Assembly (NCBI GenBank): GCA_021731365.1
Contig: JAKFXL010000023.1
Coordinates: 1-64,000, forward strand
Direction of reading: 5' to 3'
Source: Gammaproteobacteria bacterium
GTDB lineage: Bacteria > Pseudomonadota > Gammaproteobacteria > Tenderiales > Tenderiaceae
Length of the DNA: 64,000 nucleotides
Made by a program: the position numbers and the translations under genes. Positions 1 through 12,779 of the stretch are shown one piece after another. Below the pieces are notes generated by a model, which was not told where the DNA came from, made no database searches, and worked only from the letters and a program-made list of their open reading frames with translations. Position 1 is the first letter of the stretch. Each line of letters opens with the position of its first letter.

Positions 1-296
1 CTACCCGTCGGGGCAACAGAGACACTGTTCAGCGCCACCCCCCCTATCGATTGACTGATCCAGTTTGTCCCGCCGTTAATCGTCTTAAGGATTGTGCCAC
101 TCTCACCCACCGCATAACCAACGTTAGCATTCACAAAATGGAGAGACTTTAAATTGCTCACGCTGCCGGAGGTGAGCTGGCTCCATCCGGCAACAGCCAC
201 GCCCGAAAAACCAACCCCTCCACCAACAATCAGAGCCATAGCCATAGCCAAAAGGAGCCTCTGCACCAACGTGCCTGCAGCCCTCACACCCCCCAT
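1..296 (-). CDS. Ycf48-like secreted beta-propeller protein, N-terminal part only
   Basis: The gene enters from the left edge and only its first ~98 codons are in the window, so the C-terminus is missing. Reading on the minus strand from ATG 296 gives a signal peptide with a hydrophobic run (LLLAMAMALIVGGG) and an AVA-G cleavage site, then WSQLTSGSVSNLKSLHFVNA and GYAVGESGTILKTINGGTNW. That repeat (change in line of SLHFVNANVGYAVG, then ILKT..GG..W) is the Ycf48/Hcf136-type BNR repeat, found in bacterial exported beta-propellers outside photosynthesis too. ATG 296 has GGGA about 7 bases upstream; an in-frame ATG at 320 is the alternative. Function in this organism is not known. Confidence 0.75.
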   Translation of the reverse strand, partial: MGGVRAAGTLVQRLLLAMAMALIVGGGVGFSGVAVAGWSQLTSGSVSNLKSLHFVNANVGYAVGESGTILKTINGGTNWISQSIGGVALNSVSVAPTG

Positions 297-528
297 AGAC
301 AAATCCCATAAAACATTCATTACAATAAAATCGGACACAATGCATCAAGACATTAATCACTGGCGAGCACAGAACAGGACCATTCTTAACAAAAAGGGGG
401 CAAGAGATGGGGACTCAAAAATGGAATGGTCGGTAAAAGAGCGGCGCAAGGCCACTGGCAGCATGGCCCATCATCAGCAGATAACAAAAATTTTTACGAT
501 AACTATTATATAGTTATAACAATCAACA

Positions 529-1167
529 TCATGCCCCGGCCAGCACCGGAAACAGCCCCTTCAGACCACTGGCTATAAACTCAATCGCAATCGCCGTCAG
601 TATCAGCCCCATAATACGGGTAAAAATGTTGATCCCGGTGGCACCAATACGCCCCTCTATCCAGGGGGACAACCGCAATACCCCCCATACCACTAGGCTC
701 AACATCACAACGCACAGTGCCACAATCAGGTAATGAGCCACGCCATTTGCCTTGTGTGCCGTCAAGATAACCGTACTAATCGCACCCGGCCCTGCCAACA
801 GCGGCATCGCCAGCGGCACGATGGCAACAGACTCTTTTTCTATCGACTCATGGGCTTCAGTATCGGTCTGTTTGATCGGACTGGTTTTTGCGTGCAACAT
901 GGCAATGGCCATCAATAACACCAGTATGCCGCCACCCACCCGAAACGAATCGATCGTAATGCCAAAAAAAGAGAGCAGATGTTCGCCAAAAAATAGCGCC
1001 ACCAATAAGATAACCGTTACACCAATGGCAACCATATTGATCGTCTTGCGGCGCTGCTGGCTATTTTCATCCGCTGTCATGCTAATAAACAGCGGTATCG
1101 CACCAAACGGGTTCACGATCGCCAACAGACCGATAAATATTTTGAAATACTGGGCAACATCGAGCAT
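529..1167 (-). CDS. MarC family integral membrane protein
   Basis: A 212-residue polytopic inner-membrane protein of the MarC/YchE (UPF0056) family. The N-terminus with FIGLLAIVNPFGAIPLFISM is the family hallmark, followed by about six hydrophobic helices (for example around residues 40-60, 75-90, 115-135, 145-165 and 185-205) and the conserved AMPLLAGPGAISTVI segment. Family length is usually 200-220, so it appears complete. The molecular function of MarC proteins is unsettled; the old link to multiple antibiotic resistance has not held up for E. coli MarC. It stands alone, about 100 bases downstream of the SpoU-type methyltransferase gene and in the same direction. Confidence 0.9.
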   Translation of the reverse strand: MLDVAQYFKIFIGLLAIVNPFGAIPLFISMTADENSQQRRKTINMVAIGVTVILLVALFFGEHLLSFFGITIDSFRVGGGILVLLMAIAMLHAKTSPIKQTDTEAHESIEKESVAIVPLAMPLLAGPGAISTVILTAHKANGVAHYLIVALCVVMLSLVVWGVLRLSPWIEGRIGATGINIFTRIMGLILTAIAIEFIASGLKGLFPVLAGA

Positions 1168-1266
1168 CTAATTCATTCTTTTATTGCGGGAGGGGGGTTA
1201 AATCAGTGACGGGAGTTTAACAGAATGGTCCACAATTCCCTAAACAGCCGGGGAAGCTGCCCCGGT

Positions 1267-1773
1267 TTAACGAACCTTTACCCGGTTATTGGTATCACGA
1301 CTTTGGCAGATCAATAGATCACTGGCTATATCCTGGTCCGACTTGGCCAGTCGATCGTAGAGCACGACGTTGACACTGGCGGCTAGGTTCATGCAGCCCA
1401 CTGTGGGTATATAAACCACATCATCAGCACGATCAATCAGCGTCTGGCTGATCGTGCCATCTTCCGGCCCAAACACATACACCGCGTTTTCCGGATGTTG
1501 ATAATCGGGCAGCGCTGTTGCCCCCTCAGCCAGCTCAACACAGACTATTTTGGCATTTGCAGGGATATGGGCAAGCAGATCATCCACACCTGTTAATGGA
1601 ATGGTTTGACGGCGATCCTTGGTATCGGTCTGCATTTTTGCAGCGCGGTCATAACGGGTACCCGTATAAACCACCGCATCTACGCGGTAACAACCGGCTG
1701 CACGCATCACTGCGCCAACGTTGGTCACCGTTTTCGGATTAATAAGGGCAATGGTGACGCGGGGTGTTTCCAC
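1267..1773 (-). CDS. SpoU/TrmH-family RNA 2'-O-methyltransferase
   Basis: A 168-residue SPOUT methyltransferase consisting of the catalytic knot domain only. The three SpoU motifs are visible: NVGAVMRAAGC (motif 1, near residue 18), VFGPEDGTIS (motif 2) and IPTVGCMNLAASVNVVLYD (motif 3), which together form the SAM-binding trefoil knot. It should transfer methyl from SAM to a ribose 2'-OH in tRNA or rRNA; the target cannot be read from the sequence. The start is GTG at 1773, with GAGG about 7 bases upstream. It follows holA in the same direction with a 33-base gap and may be co-transcribed with it. It is distinct from the longer YfiF-like protein at 47307-48104. Confidence 0.85.
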   Translation of the reverse strand: METPRVTIALINPKTVTNVGAVMRAAGCYRVDAVVYTGTRYDRAAKMQTDTKDRRQTIPLTGVDDLLAHIPANAKIVCVELAEGATALPDYQHPENAVYVFGPEDGTISQTLIDRADDVVYIPTVGCMNLAASVNVVLYDRLAKSDQDIASDLLICQSRDTNNRVKVR

Positions 1774-1806
1774 TATTTACCTCTACCCTTCGATAATCAC
1801 AGGCGC

Positions 1807-2830
1807 TTACGGCGCTCTGCGCAACCCAGGATGTAGTTGTACCCCACCCAACAACAGGCATAACTCCAACAGTTCATCCCAGACATTGCCTGCCCGCCCA
1901 CCCTTGACCATCAGATCCAGCTCACCACAACGGCGTAACAGCGCCTGCCAACGGGCCAGTGTGTGGCGCTGTAATCCCGTACGTACCAACGGTTTACGCT
2001 TTTCCCAAACATACTGTTTAGACATTGCCTGATCCACCGACGCCCCCTGCTTCATCATAAATGCCAACTGGGTCATGGCACGGATTTCGCGGGTGATGGC
2101 CCAGAGAATCAGTACCGGCTCCACCCCTTCGCCTTTGAGGCCGGTGATGATACGGCTAGTACGATTGGCATCGCCCTGCAACGCGCCATCCACCAGTTTG
2201 TAGATATCAAAACGGGAGCTGTCGGCGACGCTGTTGGCAACCTGTTCCAGGCTAATCGCACCGGGGCCAAACAGCAGCAGTAGTTTTTCGATCTCTTGGG
2301 AACAGGCCAGCAGATTGCCTTCAACACGTTCTACCAGCAGCGCCACCGCCTCTTGTGTTGGTTGCAGCCCTTTATCCCGCATGCGGCGCATCGTCCAGCC
2401 GGGCAGTTGATTCAGATCGATTGGCCAGACAGTCACAACAACACCTGCACTATCCAGCGCCTTATACCATTTACTGTTTTTAGCACTGCCTTCGAGCTTG
2501 CCCGATTCGATCAACAACACATTGTCGGGATTGGGCCGTTCGGCATAACGTTGCAACGCCTTGCTACCGGCATCGCCGGGTTTACCGCCTGGCATCCGTA
2601 ACTCAACCAACTTTCGATCAGAAAAAAGCGAGAGGGAGTCCCCCTCCTGCAAGAACCCCTGCCAATCAAAATTACCCTCCACATGGTGGACTTCACGCTC
2701 ACTGCAGCCCGATTGGCGGGCAGCGGCACGGATGAGATCACAACTCTCCTGCACCAGCAGTGGATCATCGCCCGTGACAAAATAGAGTGGCGCGACACCT
2801 TTGGCGAGATGTGTCTTGAGCTGCTCCGGT

Positions 2831-2841
<11 letters not shown>
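1807..2841 (-). CDS. holA: DNA polymerase III subunit delta
   Basis: HolA is the clamp-loader subunit that opens the beta sliding clamp during replication. The N-terminal QIKPEQLKTHLAKG..PLYFVTGDDPLLVQE segment is characteristic, followed by the AAA+-like body and C-terminal collar domain. I prefer GTG 2841, preceded by GGAG about 9 bases upstream: it gives 344 residues, matching the usual ~343, and places the family start QIKPEQL right after the initiator. The longer frame from 2874 would add 11 residues not typical of the family. The 5' end overlaps lptE by 11 bases. The order leuS-lptE-holA is conserved in gammaproteobacteria. Confidence 0.93.
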
Positions 2842-5918
<3,077 letters not shown>

Positions 5919-6032
5919 TCAAACGCTGACTATATAGTAGCCCTATAGGATACCCGAGCTACGCCGGGCTTGCACTTTTCCGCTATCGGCTCAACACTTA
6001 AGCCTACACAGTTAAACCCACACGGAGACGAG

Positions 6033-6551
6033 ATGATGCGTAATGATAGCCGTACCCACAACGAAAAGCTGGTTCATGCCTATAACGCCATGATGCTGCG
6101 TGTCAGTAAAAGCCTAGCCGACGTTACCGATGCCGCTGGCCCCAAAATCAGCCAGGCTATTAACGCTGCTGCGGACAAAGCGGTCGAGCTGGAGGAGCTA
6201 ACCCGTGAGGAGGCGCTAAAAATTGGTGACTATATACGCCGCGATCTGCAAGATGCTGGTGAGTATCTGGCCGGACCTGACAATGAAGAGCTGGGGGCTT
6301 GGTTACGTTTTGATATTGAACTGATCGAGAGAGAGATTCTCGATATGTTTCTCAGCACTGCCGACCAGACCAAACTCGACATGCTCAACTTCGAAGAGCA
6401 ACTCATTGAGTCAACCCAGTACCGCACTGGCGAAATCACCGGCCCCGGCACACTGGCCTGTGAATCATGCGGGGAGGTGATACATTTTCATAAAACCGGC
6501 CATATTCCTCCCTGCCCCAAGTGCAACGCCACGCACTACAGCCGAATCTGA
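6033..6551 (+). CDS. ybeL: YbeL-like zinc-ribbon protein (DUF1451)
   Basis: A 172-residue protein of the DUF1451/YbeL family. An acidic, helical N-terminal region is followed by a C-terminal zinc ribbon with two Cys pairs, CESCGEVIHF and CPKCNATHYSR. ATG 6033 is chosen because GGAGACGAG lies directly upstream; the longer reading from 5970 has no ribosome site. The position divergent from leuS is the same as in E. coli, which strengthens the assignment. The biochemical role of YbeL is not known. It ends against a hairpin shared with the convergent gene at 6595-7236. Confidence 0.85.
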   Translation: MMRNDSRTHNEKLVHAYNAMMLRVSKSLADVTDAAGPKISQAINAAADKAVELEELTREEALKIGDYIRRDLQDAGEYLAGPDNEELGAWLRFDIELIEREILDMFLSTADQTKLDMLNFEEQLIESTQYRTGEITGPGTLACESCGEVIHFHKTGHIPPCPKCNATHYSRI

Positions 6552-6567
6552 ACAGATCCAATACAAC

Positions 6568-6589
6568 AGGAGGCTGTCACCAGCCTCCT
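6568..6589. terminator. Hairpin between convergent genes
   Basis: AGGAGGCTG (6568-6576) and CAGCCTCCT (6581-6589) form a perfect 9-bp stem with a TCAC loop, in the 43-base gap between the ybeL stop and the stop of the convergent gene. No long U-tract follows on either strand, so termination would rely on the stem. Placement suggests a bidirectional terminator. Confidence 0.55.
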
Positions 6590-6594
6590 TCAAA

Positions 6595-7236
6595 TCAACG
6601 TACCGTACGTTCCACAAAAATCTCCGCCACAAACCCCGAGCTGCCTGACTGATCAACACGCACTTCTGATCGTCCCGCCCATGCCAAGGATGTGATTAAC
6701 TTTGAAGAGAGCTGCTCCAGCTGAAGAAACTCATTATGCTCAGCGCTCGCTCGGCATATCGCCCCGTAACATACAACATCAGCAATCTTCATTCCATAAA
6801 AATCAGACTCTTGGGAAACAGCATAAATATCGTTCCGCGCTAACAAATCAAGCTGCAATTCATCCTTATTTACTACCCCCCCCATCGCTGAAAGTTTAAA
6901 ACGTGCCGCCATCGACTCTGGCACAGCCATCAAGGCCTCATCTTTCACAACATCGCTGTTACCAGCACCACGCTGTAACGCAACATCAACACCAGACATA
7001 GCGTATTTTTTTTCAAAAAAATCTACTCGCCTATAGGCATCAGCCAAATTCGTCTTAACCTCAGCAAGCTCCTCTTCCAGACGCTGCATATGCGCATAGG
7101 AGATTTCCGACACACCACAATCCCTGCTCATCGAATTTACATAAGAAAACAGAAAGGCCGGCCTAACCATAAACAAAACAGCACCACACAATAAAACACC
7201 CAATAGGGCACTCATCATTTCCGTTTTGTATTTCAA
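6595..7236 (-). CDS. Membrane-anchored protein of unknown function
   Basis: I do not recognise this family. The protein has one N-terminal hydrophobic segment (SALLGVLLCGAVLFMV, about residues 9-24). Next comes a charged, heptad-like stretch (HMQRLEEELAEVKTNLADAY, ~49-68) likely to form a coiled coil, and then a soluble C-terminal region of about 140 residues with two Cys (VVCYGAICRAS) that could form a disulfide. This suggests an inner-membrane protein with its bulk in the periplasm. The frame begins with TTG 7236; ATG codons at 7218 and 7215 are alternative starts. It lies 43 bases downstream of another unknown exported protein in the same direction. Confidence 0.6.
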   Translation of the reverse strand: MKYKTEMMSALLGVLLCGAVLFMVRPAFLFSYVNSMSRDCGVSEISYAHMQRLEEELAEVKTNLADAYRRVDFFEKKYAMSGVDVALQRGAGNSDVVKDEALMAVPESMAARFKLSAMGGVVNKDELQLDLLARNDIYAVSQESDFYGMKIADVVCYGAICRASAEHNEFLQLEQLSSKLITSLAWAGRSEVRVDQSGSSGFVAEIFVERTVR

Positions 7237-7279
7237 TATGGATAGCCCGGCCAGACAGAGTACGATGCCATCCCGCTAA

Positions 7280-7807
7280 TTAATAGGTGGCGTAAAAACT
7301 CTTGATTAGAGGATACGTAAGACTGCTAACCGCTCTTTGTAATGTACATGACACATAGGCAGAACCACCCGCCCCCATAACAATAGATCCCAAATTAAGC
7401 TGCTGCATCGCTGATACTACAGTGGATGACACCGACGCACCATGGCTGTATCCACCATTCGCACCCCCTTGATAGGCATGCAACGTACAAGCGACCGCTC
7501 CCGTACTAACCGCCCACACCGTTATATAACCTGTGACTGTGGTCGCCGCAGTATTATTCATCTGCAAAGGACAAACGACCGTGACAGCCGTTGTAGTGTT
7601 TTTATTGGTAAAATAACCGTATGTTGTATCCAACACCCAACCTGTACTACTTTGCATCGCTGGTGAACAGGTCGCCCCAACCGCTTGAGCTTGAGCAGCC
7701 TGGCTAAGCGGTGCTGCCGCCAACATACACACGCCCAATATAGGTAATAAAAATTTCAATGTAAGCACAATTAAATTCCCCTGTATAAGTGAAGAATCTA
7801 TCAACAT
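7280..7807 (-). CDS. Small secreted protein of unknown function
   Basis: A 175-residue frame with a clear signal peptide (LKFLLPILGVCMLAAAPLSQA, cleavage near AQA-QA). The small mature part (~130 residues) is rich in Thr, Ser, Val and Gly and has four Cys (ATCSPAM, VVCPLQM, ACTLHAY, VSCTLQR), suggesting two disulfides in a beta-sandwich-like fold. The usual start would be ATG 7807. GTG 7768, preceded by GGGG at 9 bases and placing the start just before the signal core, is an attractive alternative. No family assigned. It may share a transcript with the unknown membrane protein that follows. Confidence 0.6.
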   Translation of the reverse strand: MLIDSSLIQGNLIVLTLKFLLPILGVCMLAAAPLSQAAQAQAVGATCSPAMQSSTGWVLDTTYGYFTNKNTTTAVTVVCPLQMNNTAATTVTGYITVWAVSTGAVACTLHAYQGGANGGYSHGASVSSTVVSAMQQLNLGSIVMGAGGSAYVSCTLQRAVSSLTYPLIKSFYATY

Positions 7808-7931
7808 CTAACCACTGCATTAAAACAACGCAGCGCGCGCTGATAATCCACCCGACCCCACCAAAAGTCAATAGATACTTTACCTAAAAAAACAGCCATT
7901 AAGACTGCTTAATAATTCATTCTGCGCCCCT

Positions 7932-7960
7932 AAAAAACCAGCACAGCAATGGTGTTTTTT
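7932..7960. terminator. Possible terminator downstream of the FkbM methyltransferase gene
   Basis: The ACCA/TGGT stem is extended by an A-run on one side and a T-run on the other, with a two-base bulge, in the AT-rich 240-base gap between 7808 and 8048. It lies about 90 bases past the methyltransferase stop codon on the minus strand. The bulge and the short GC core make it a weak call. Confidence 0.4.
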
Positions 7961-8048
7961 AAATCGACATTATTTATATAAAAATAACTACCATCGGCGT
8001 CAACTAAAACAGATAGATGCAACACCAAAAAACCCGTTTTTACATCTG

Positions 8049-8873
8049 CTAAGACCGAGGCACCATCGGGTGCAACCCTGCATCCACAACCTCCATAAAG
8101 CCATCTAAATTAACATCCGCACTTTTATGAAAGCAGAGCATATTAATCGAAACGATATTGGGATATATATTCTCACTGTCGCCAAAAAAATTATTCGGAT
8201 TAAAGAGCAATGGCTGATGCCAATACATACGATAATCCAACGAACGGATAAGCTCTATCAAATCCTTTGATTTTTCTGGCCGGTCATTTTCAACATAGAT
8301 AACTGGTTTGTGACGTGCAATTAATTTTTTTGCACCACGAATAACCTCACTCTCCATTCCCTCAACATCAATTTTAAGCAGTCTCAAACTTGGCACAGCG
8401 ATGTAGTTGTCAAGACGAACCCTGCGAATCTGATTCCCTTTCTTAAATTTATCCACCTCAACAGATCCATAATTTCCAGGCTCTTCATAATTAATATTGG
8501 GAATAAGAACAAACCCTTCGGCCGCCCCTGCTGCCAGATTTAAACAGTGAACATTATTTAAGCTGTTAATTGCCACATTCGCACACAACGTATAAAAAAT
8601 GATGGGTTGCGGTTCAAACGCATGCACAAGACCATGTTCACCCACAATATTTGACAGTGCAACTGTATGGGTACCGATATTTGCACCAACCTCTACCACC
8701 ACATCGCCGGGGCGACAGATCTGCCTGAACAGATCAACCTCAAACTCAGAAAACTCCCCATACTTTTCAACGGCCTTGCCAATATAAAGATCATTTTTAT
8801 TGTAGACCACATAACCATACTTCCACTGGGTTACTGCATTGTAACCTTCAGTATCAATCACCTTTTTAACCAT
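8049..8873 (-). CDS. FkbM family SAM-dependent methyltransferase
   Basis: A 274-residue class I methyltransferase of the FkbM type, a family that O-methylates sugars and other small or glycan substrates. SAM motif I is VVVEVGANIGTHTVALS (about residues 57-73), followed by HAFEPQP, and the family signature LLKIDVEGMESEVIRGA is at about 144-160. AGGGA lies 7 bases before the ATG. There is no signal peptide and no surrounding glycan synthesis cluster, so the acceptor cannot be guessed. It is in the same direction as the phosphoketolase gene, 65 bases downstream of it. Confidence 0.88.
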   Translation of the reverse strand: MVKKVIDTEGYNAVTQWKYGYVVYNKNDLYIGKAVEKYGEFSEFEVDLFRQICRPGDVVVEVGANIGTHTVALSNIVGEHGLVHAFEPQPIIFYTLCANVAINSLNNVHCLNLAAGAAEGFVLIPNINYEEPGNYGSVEVDKFKKGNQIRRVRLDNYIAVPSLRLLKIDVEGMESEVIRGAKKLIARHKPVIYVENDRPEKSKDLIELIRSLDYRMYWHQPLLFNPNNFFGDSENIYPNIVSINMLCFHKSADVNLDGFMEVVDAGLHPMVPRS

Positions 8874-8938
8874 ACATAGTCCCTAATATTTTTATTGAGC
8901 AATTTTCAACCGGCGGTTAACTATTCCGCCACGCAATA

Positions 8939-11317
8939 TTAACCGTGCCATTTCCACGCTTTGATCTCTGCCATATCTTCACCATGTTTAATAATGTACT
9001 GGTGATGCTCGGTGAGCTTGTCACGCAGAAACTGTTTAACATGGGCCGCATGGTAACCGAGCGATGGAACCCGATCGATCACATCCATCACCAGATGATA
9101 ACGGTCAAGGTCATTAAGAACGACCATATCAAACGGCGTGGTAGTTGTCCCCTCCTCTTTATACCCTCTTACATGCAGATTGGCGTGGTTGGTGCGGCGA
9201 TATGCAAGACGATGAATCAGTGTGGGATAACCATGGTAGGCAAATATGATCGGTTTATCAGTAGTAAAAAGCGAATCAAAATCTTGATTGGAGAGACCGT
9301 CTGGGTGCTCTTCCTTAGGCTGCAATGTCATCAAATCTACTACATTCACTACCCGCACTTTAATTGCTGGCAGATGCTCTCGCAACAGCTGCACAGCCGC
9401 AAGTGTTTCCAGCGTCGGCACATCACCCGCACATGCCAGCACCACATCAGGGTCACCATCGTTATCACTGCTGGCCCATTGCCATATTCCAATACCTGCG
9501 TTGCAATGTTTAATGGCGGCGTCCATGTCCAACCATTGCAAGGCTGGCTGCTTACCCGCCACAATCACATTAATGAGGTTGCGGCTACGCAGACATTTGT
9601 CGGTGATGTAGAGCAAGGTATTGGCATCCGGCGGCAGATAGACACGAATGACATCCGCTTTTTTATTCACCACATGGTCAATAAAGCCTGGGTCCTGATG
9701 GGAAAAACCATTGTGGTCCTGACGCCATACATGCGAAGTGAGCAGATATGTCAGTGAAGCAATCGGACGACGCCACGGGATCTCCTTACTTGTCACCTTA
9801 AGCCATTTGGCGTGCTGATTAAACATGGAGTCAATGATGTGAATAAAAGCCTCATAACAGGAGAAGAGTCCGTGACGCCCTGTGAGTAGATACCCTTCGA
9901 GCCACCCCTGGCAGGTGTGCTCGCTCAGAATCTCCATTACCCGACCATCAGCGGCAAGGTGTTCATCTTCCGGCTTGGTCTCAGCCATCCAGGTGCGACT
10001 GGTCACTTCAAAAAGCGCCCCTAAACGGTTGGACGCCGTCTCATCCGGCCCAAACACACGGAAGTTGCGACTCTCCAAGTTATTCCGCATCACATCACGC
10101 AGATAGCTCCCCATCACCCGTGTACTCTCTACAGTGACACTACCTGGCGTCGTTAATGGCACTGCATAATCACTATAATCAGGCAATCGTAAGTCACGCA
10201 GCAACTTGCCACCGTTGGCAACCGGATTGGCCCCCATACGGCGCTCCCCTTGTGGTGCCAATGCTGCCAGCTCTGGCAATAGCGTGCCATTGTCATCAAA
10301 CAACTCTTCAGGAGAATAACTTTTTAACCACTGCTCCAGCAGTTCAAGATGGCCGGGCTTTGTACCAATATCTGCAAACGGCACCTGATGGGAGCGCCAA
10401 TAATCCTCAGCCTTCAATCCATCAACCTCCCGCGGCCCCGTCCACCCCTTGGGGGAACGTAAAATAATGATGGGCCAACGCGGCCGCTCCGTTGCCCCGT
10501 TTTCACGGGCGTTACGCTGAATTTCATGAATGTGGGCCACAACAACATCCAGTGTCGTCGCCATTTTCTGATGCATCATTTCAGGGTCAGAGCCTTCAAC
10601 AAAGTAGGGGGTATAGCCATAACCATAAAAGAGCTGCTCAAGTTCGTCATGACTAATACGTGCCAGTAACGTTGGGTTGGCAATTTTATAGCCATTGAGA
10701 TGCAGGATCGGTAAGACCGCCCCATCGCTCTTCGGATTTAAAAATTTATTGGAGTGCCACGCCGCCGCAAGCGGTCCCGTCTCCGCCTCACCATCACCCA
10801 CAACACAGGCAGCAATCAGGTCGGGATTATCAAACACTGCTCCGTAGGCATGGGCAACTACATAACCTAGCTCGCCGCCTTCGTGAATGGAGCCAGGTGT
10901 CTCAGGAGCAACGTGGCTGGGGATTCCGCCAGGAAAGGAGAACTGCTTAAAAAGACGACGCATACCCTCCGCATCCTGAGAAATATTGGGATAGACCTCG
11001 CTATAACTCCCCTCCAGATAGGTATTGGCCACCAACGCTGGCCCCCCATGTCCCGGCCCTGCCAGGTAGATCATATTGAGATCATGGGATTTAATTACGC
11101 GGTTAAGATGTACATAGATAAAATTCAACCCTGGTGTTGTGCCCCAATGACCCAACAAACGAGGTTTAACATGCTCCAATGCCAACGGTTCTCGCAGTAG
11201 CGGATTGGCGAGCAGATAGATCTGCCCCACTGAAAGATAGTTGGCAGCACGCCAATAACCATTCATCTTCGTCAGTAACTCACTGGAAAGCGTATTGTTT
11301 AACTGGGGTGTTAGCAC
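8939..11317 (-). CDS. xfp: Phosphoketolase (xylulose-5-P/fructose-6-P)
   Basis: A thiamine-diphosphate enzyme that splits xylulose-5-phosphate (and in many members fructose-6-phosphate) with phosphate to acetyl-phosphate plus an aldose phosphate. Both family signatures are intact: [15 protein letters not shown] (about residues 145-159) and GDGEAETGP (about 174-182, ThDP/Mg binding). I place the start at GTG 11317, four bases after a perfect AGGAGG; the frame could open at GTG 11335. This gives 792 residues, normal for the family. Acetate kinase lies immediately upstream in the same direction, which would convert acetyl-phosphate to acetate and ATP. Sugar preference cannot be read from the sequence. 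Confidence 0.95.
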   Translation of the reverse strand: MLTPQLNNTLSSELLTKMNGYWRAANYLSVGQIYLLANPLLREPLALEHVKPRLLGHWGTTPGLNFIYVHLNRVIKSHDLNMIYLAGPGHGGPALVANTYLEGSYSEVYPNISQDAEGMRRLFKQFSFPGGIPSHVAPETPGSIHEGGELGYVVAHAYGAVFDNPDLIAACVVGDGEAETGPLAAAWHSNKFLNPKSDGAVLPILHLNGYKIANPTLLARISHDELEQLFYGYGYTPYFVEGSDPEMMHQKMATTLDVVVAHIHEIQRNARENGATERPRWPIIILRSPKGWTGPREVDGLKAEDYWRSHQVPFADIGTKPGHLELLEQWLKSYSPEELFDDNGTLLPELAALAPQGERRMGANPVANGGKLLRDLRLPDYSDYAVPLTTPGSVTVESTRVMGSYLRDVMRNNLESRNFRVFGPDETASNRLGALFEVTSRTWMAETKPEDEHLAADGRVMEILSEHTCQGWLEGYLLTGRHGLFSCYEAFIHIIDSMFNQHAKWLKVTSKEIPWRRPIASLTYLLTSHVWRQDHNGFSHQDPGFIDHVVNKKADVIRVYLPPDANTLLYITDKCLRSRNLINVIVAGKQPALQWLDMDAAIKHCNAGIGIWQWASSDNDGDPDVVLACAGDVPTLETLAAVQLLREHLPAIKVRVVNVVDLMTLQPKEEHPDGLSNQDFDSLFTTDKPIIFAYHGYPTLIHRLAYRRTNHANLHVRGYKEEGTTTTPFDMVVLNDLDRYHLVMDVIDRVPSLGYHAAHVKQFLRDKLTEHHQYIIKHGEDMAEIKAWKWHG

Positions 11318-11482
11318 AAAACCTCCTGTATCCACTGTTAATAAACATATACATTGATCTCACCACTCAGCCCCACTAACAACGTAACAACAGACCATTA
11401 AGGTGACTATAGTGAATCATCATAAAATAACGAACCACATTTAAAACCGCTTTGATTAATCAACCCGCTTAACTCACTGCGG

Positions 11483-12658
11483 TTATGCAACCAGCAGTTT
11501 CTGGCCATGACCGGCAATAATATCCTCTTCATCCGTTGCTATTACCCAGACCGATACCGAACTCCCTGCCGTACTAATACAAGTCCCATTACCACAATTT
11601 ATATCATCCGATAACTGCACACCGAGCCACTGCAGCTTTTCACAAATCCGCTCACGAATAGCTGGTGAGTGTTCGCCAATACCACCCGTAAAAATAATAG
11701 CATCAAGGCCCGAGAGCGCCGCAACAAGAGAGCCTACCTCACGGGCAGCACGGTAACAGAACTGCTCTACGGCCAATATTGCCTGTTCATTCTCACTCGC
11801 CAGCAGTGTCTGCATATCGCCACTAATGCCCGAGAGTCCTAGCAGGCCCGAGTGTTGGTATAACAGCTCATCGAGCGCATCAATACTCATACCCTGACGC
11901 AACAGATAGAGCAATACACCAGGATCAATCGCACCACAGCGTGTCCCCATGATCAAGCCATCAAGCGGCGAAAACCCCATGGTTGTTGCCACACTTTTGC
12001 CATCAAGTAGTGCACACATACTGGCACCACTACCAAGATGGGCAACGATCACACGTCCACGGGCATGCTTCGCCAAATAGTCGGGCAATACACTCAAGAT
12101 ATATTCATAAGAGAGCCCATGAAACCCATATGCACGCACCCCTTGATCAAAAAACGCCTGTGGCAATGCATAACGTTGCGCCTCCATAGGCATGGCACGA
12201 TGAAAGCTGGTATCAAAACAGGCAATCTGTGGCAAGTCAGGCCGCAATAACCGCAACTCATCAATAGCATGAAGGTTGTGTGGCTGGTGCAACGGCGCAA
12301 ATGAAACCAGCCGTTTTAATTGCTGAAGCACCCGATCATCCACCAACACTGGCACGAGAAAGTCCATGCCACCATGCACCACACGGTGAGCTGCCGCCCG
12401 TAGATTCACACCTGACTGTTGATCATCAATCCATTGCAACAGCCGCTTCAGCGCGGTGGCATGGTCGGGAACAGTGTCCACCTCCTCCAATATCACAGCA
12501 CCCGTCGCATCACGGATGTAAAAATGGCTTCTTGTTGAGATAGCTGCAACTTGACCACGGCAGATACAGGAGCGCACGCCCCCATTGCCGAGTCGATAAA
12601 GTGCAAACTTAAGGCTGGATGAGCCGGAATTGAATACAACAATGGCTTGATCTGTCAT
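11483..12658 (-). CDS. ackA: Acetate kinase
   Basis: ASKHA-fold kinase interconverting acetyl-phosphate + ADP and acetate + ATP. Visible motifs are VFNSGSSSLKF at the N-terminus, HRVVHGG, FDTSFH, LGSGAS, GTRCGAIDPG and FTGGIGEHS. ATG 12658 gives 391 residues and puts the phosphate loop motif at its usual place; the longer frame from 12685 adds nine atypical residues. It is the first gene of a pair with phosphoketolase, 165 bases upstream of it. Together they form a complete phosphoketolase to acetate shunt with substrate-level ATP. No phosphotransacetylase gene is nearby. Confidence 0.95.
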   Translation of the reverse strand: MTDQAIVVFNSGSSSLKFALYRLGNGGVRSCICRGQVAAISTRSHFYIRDATGAVILEEVDTVPDHATALKRLLQWIDDQQSGVNLRAAAHRVVHGGMDFLVPVLVDDRVLQQLKRLVSFAPLHQPHNLHAIDELRLLRPDLPQIACFDTSFHRAMPMEAQRYALPQAFFDQGVRAYGFHGLSYEYILSVLPDYLAKHARGRVIVAHLGSGASMCALLDGKSVATTMGFSPLDGLIMGTRCGAIDPGVLLYLLRQGMSIDALDELLYQHSGLLGLSGISGDMQTLLASENEQAILAVEQFCYRAAREVGSLVAALSGLDAIIFTGGIGEHSPAIRERICEKLQWLGVQLSDDINCGNGTCISTAGSSVSVWVIATDEEDIIAGHGQKLLVA

Positions 12659-12779
12659 AACACCAGAATCCATATAGGGGATCACTCTACTCTACACTCT
12701 GTTGCAGAATAAAGTGAAGCGCATGACGCTTTGTTTTACAATGGCTGCTCAGCCATGTTAATTAATAGGTTCTAAAACG

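Noticed and set aside
5940-5980. GC-rich imperfect palindrome (TACCCGAGCTACGCCGGGC region) between leuS and ybeL
   Set aside because: Only four to five base pairs can form and the arms do not match the lptE palindrome, so a repeat element is not supported.
8049-8120. Dockerin/EF-hand-like stretch (DVNLDGFMEVVD) at the C-terminus of the FkbM methyltransferase
   Set aside because: A single copy in a cytoplasmic enzyme without a signal peptide; most likely a chance match.
12741-12756. 16-base palindrome ATGGCTG-CT-CAGCCAT upstream of nfo
   Set aside because: Perfect 7-bp arms but no nearby promoter elements or known operator; one such palindrome in an intergenic region is not enough to call a site.
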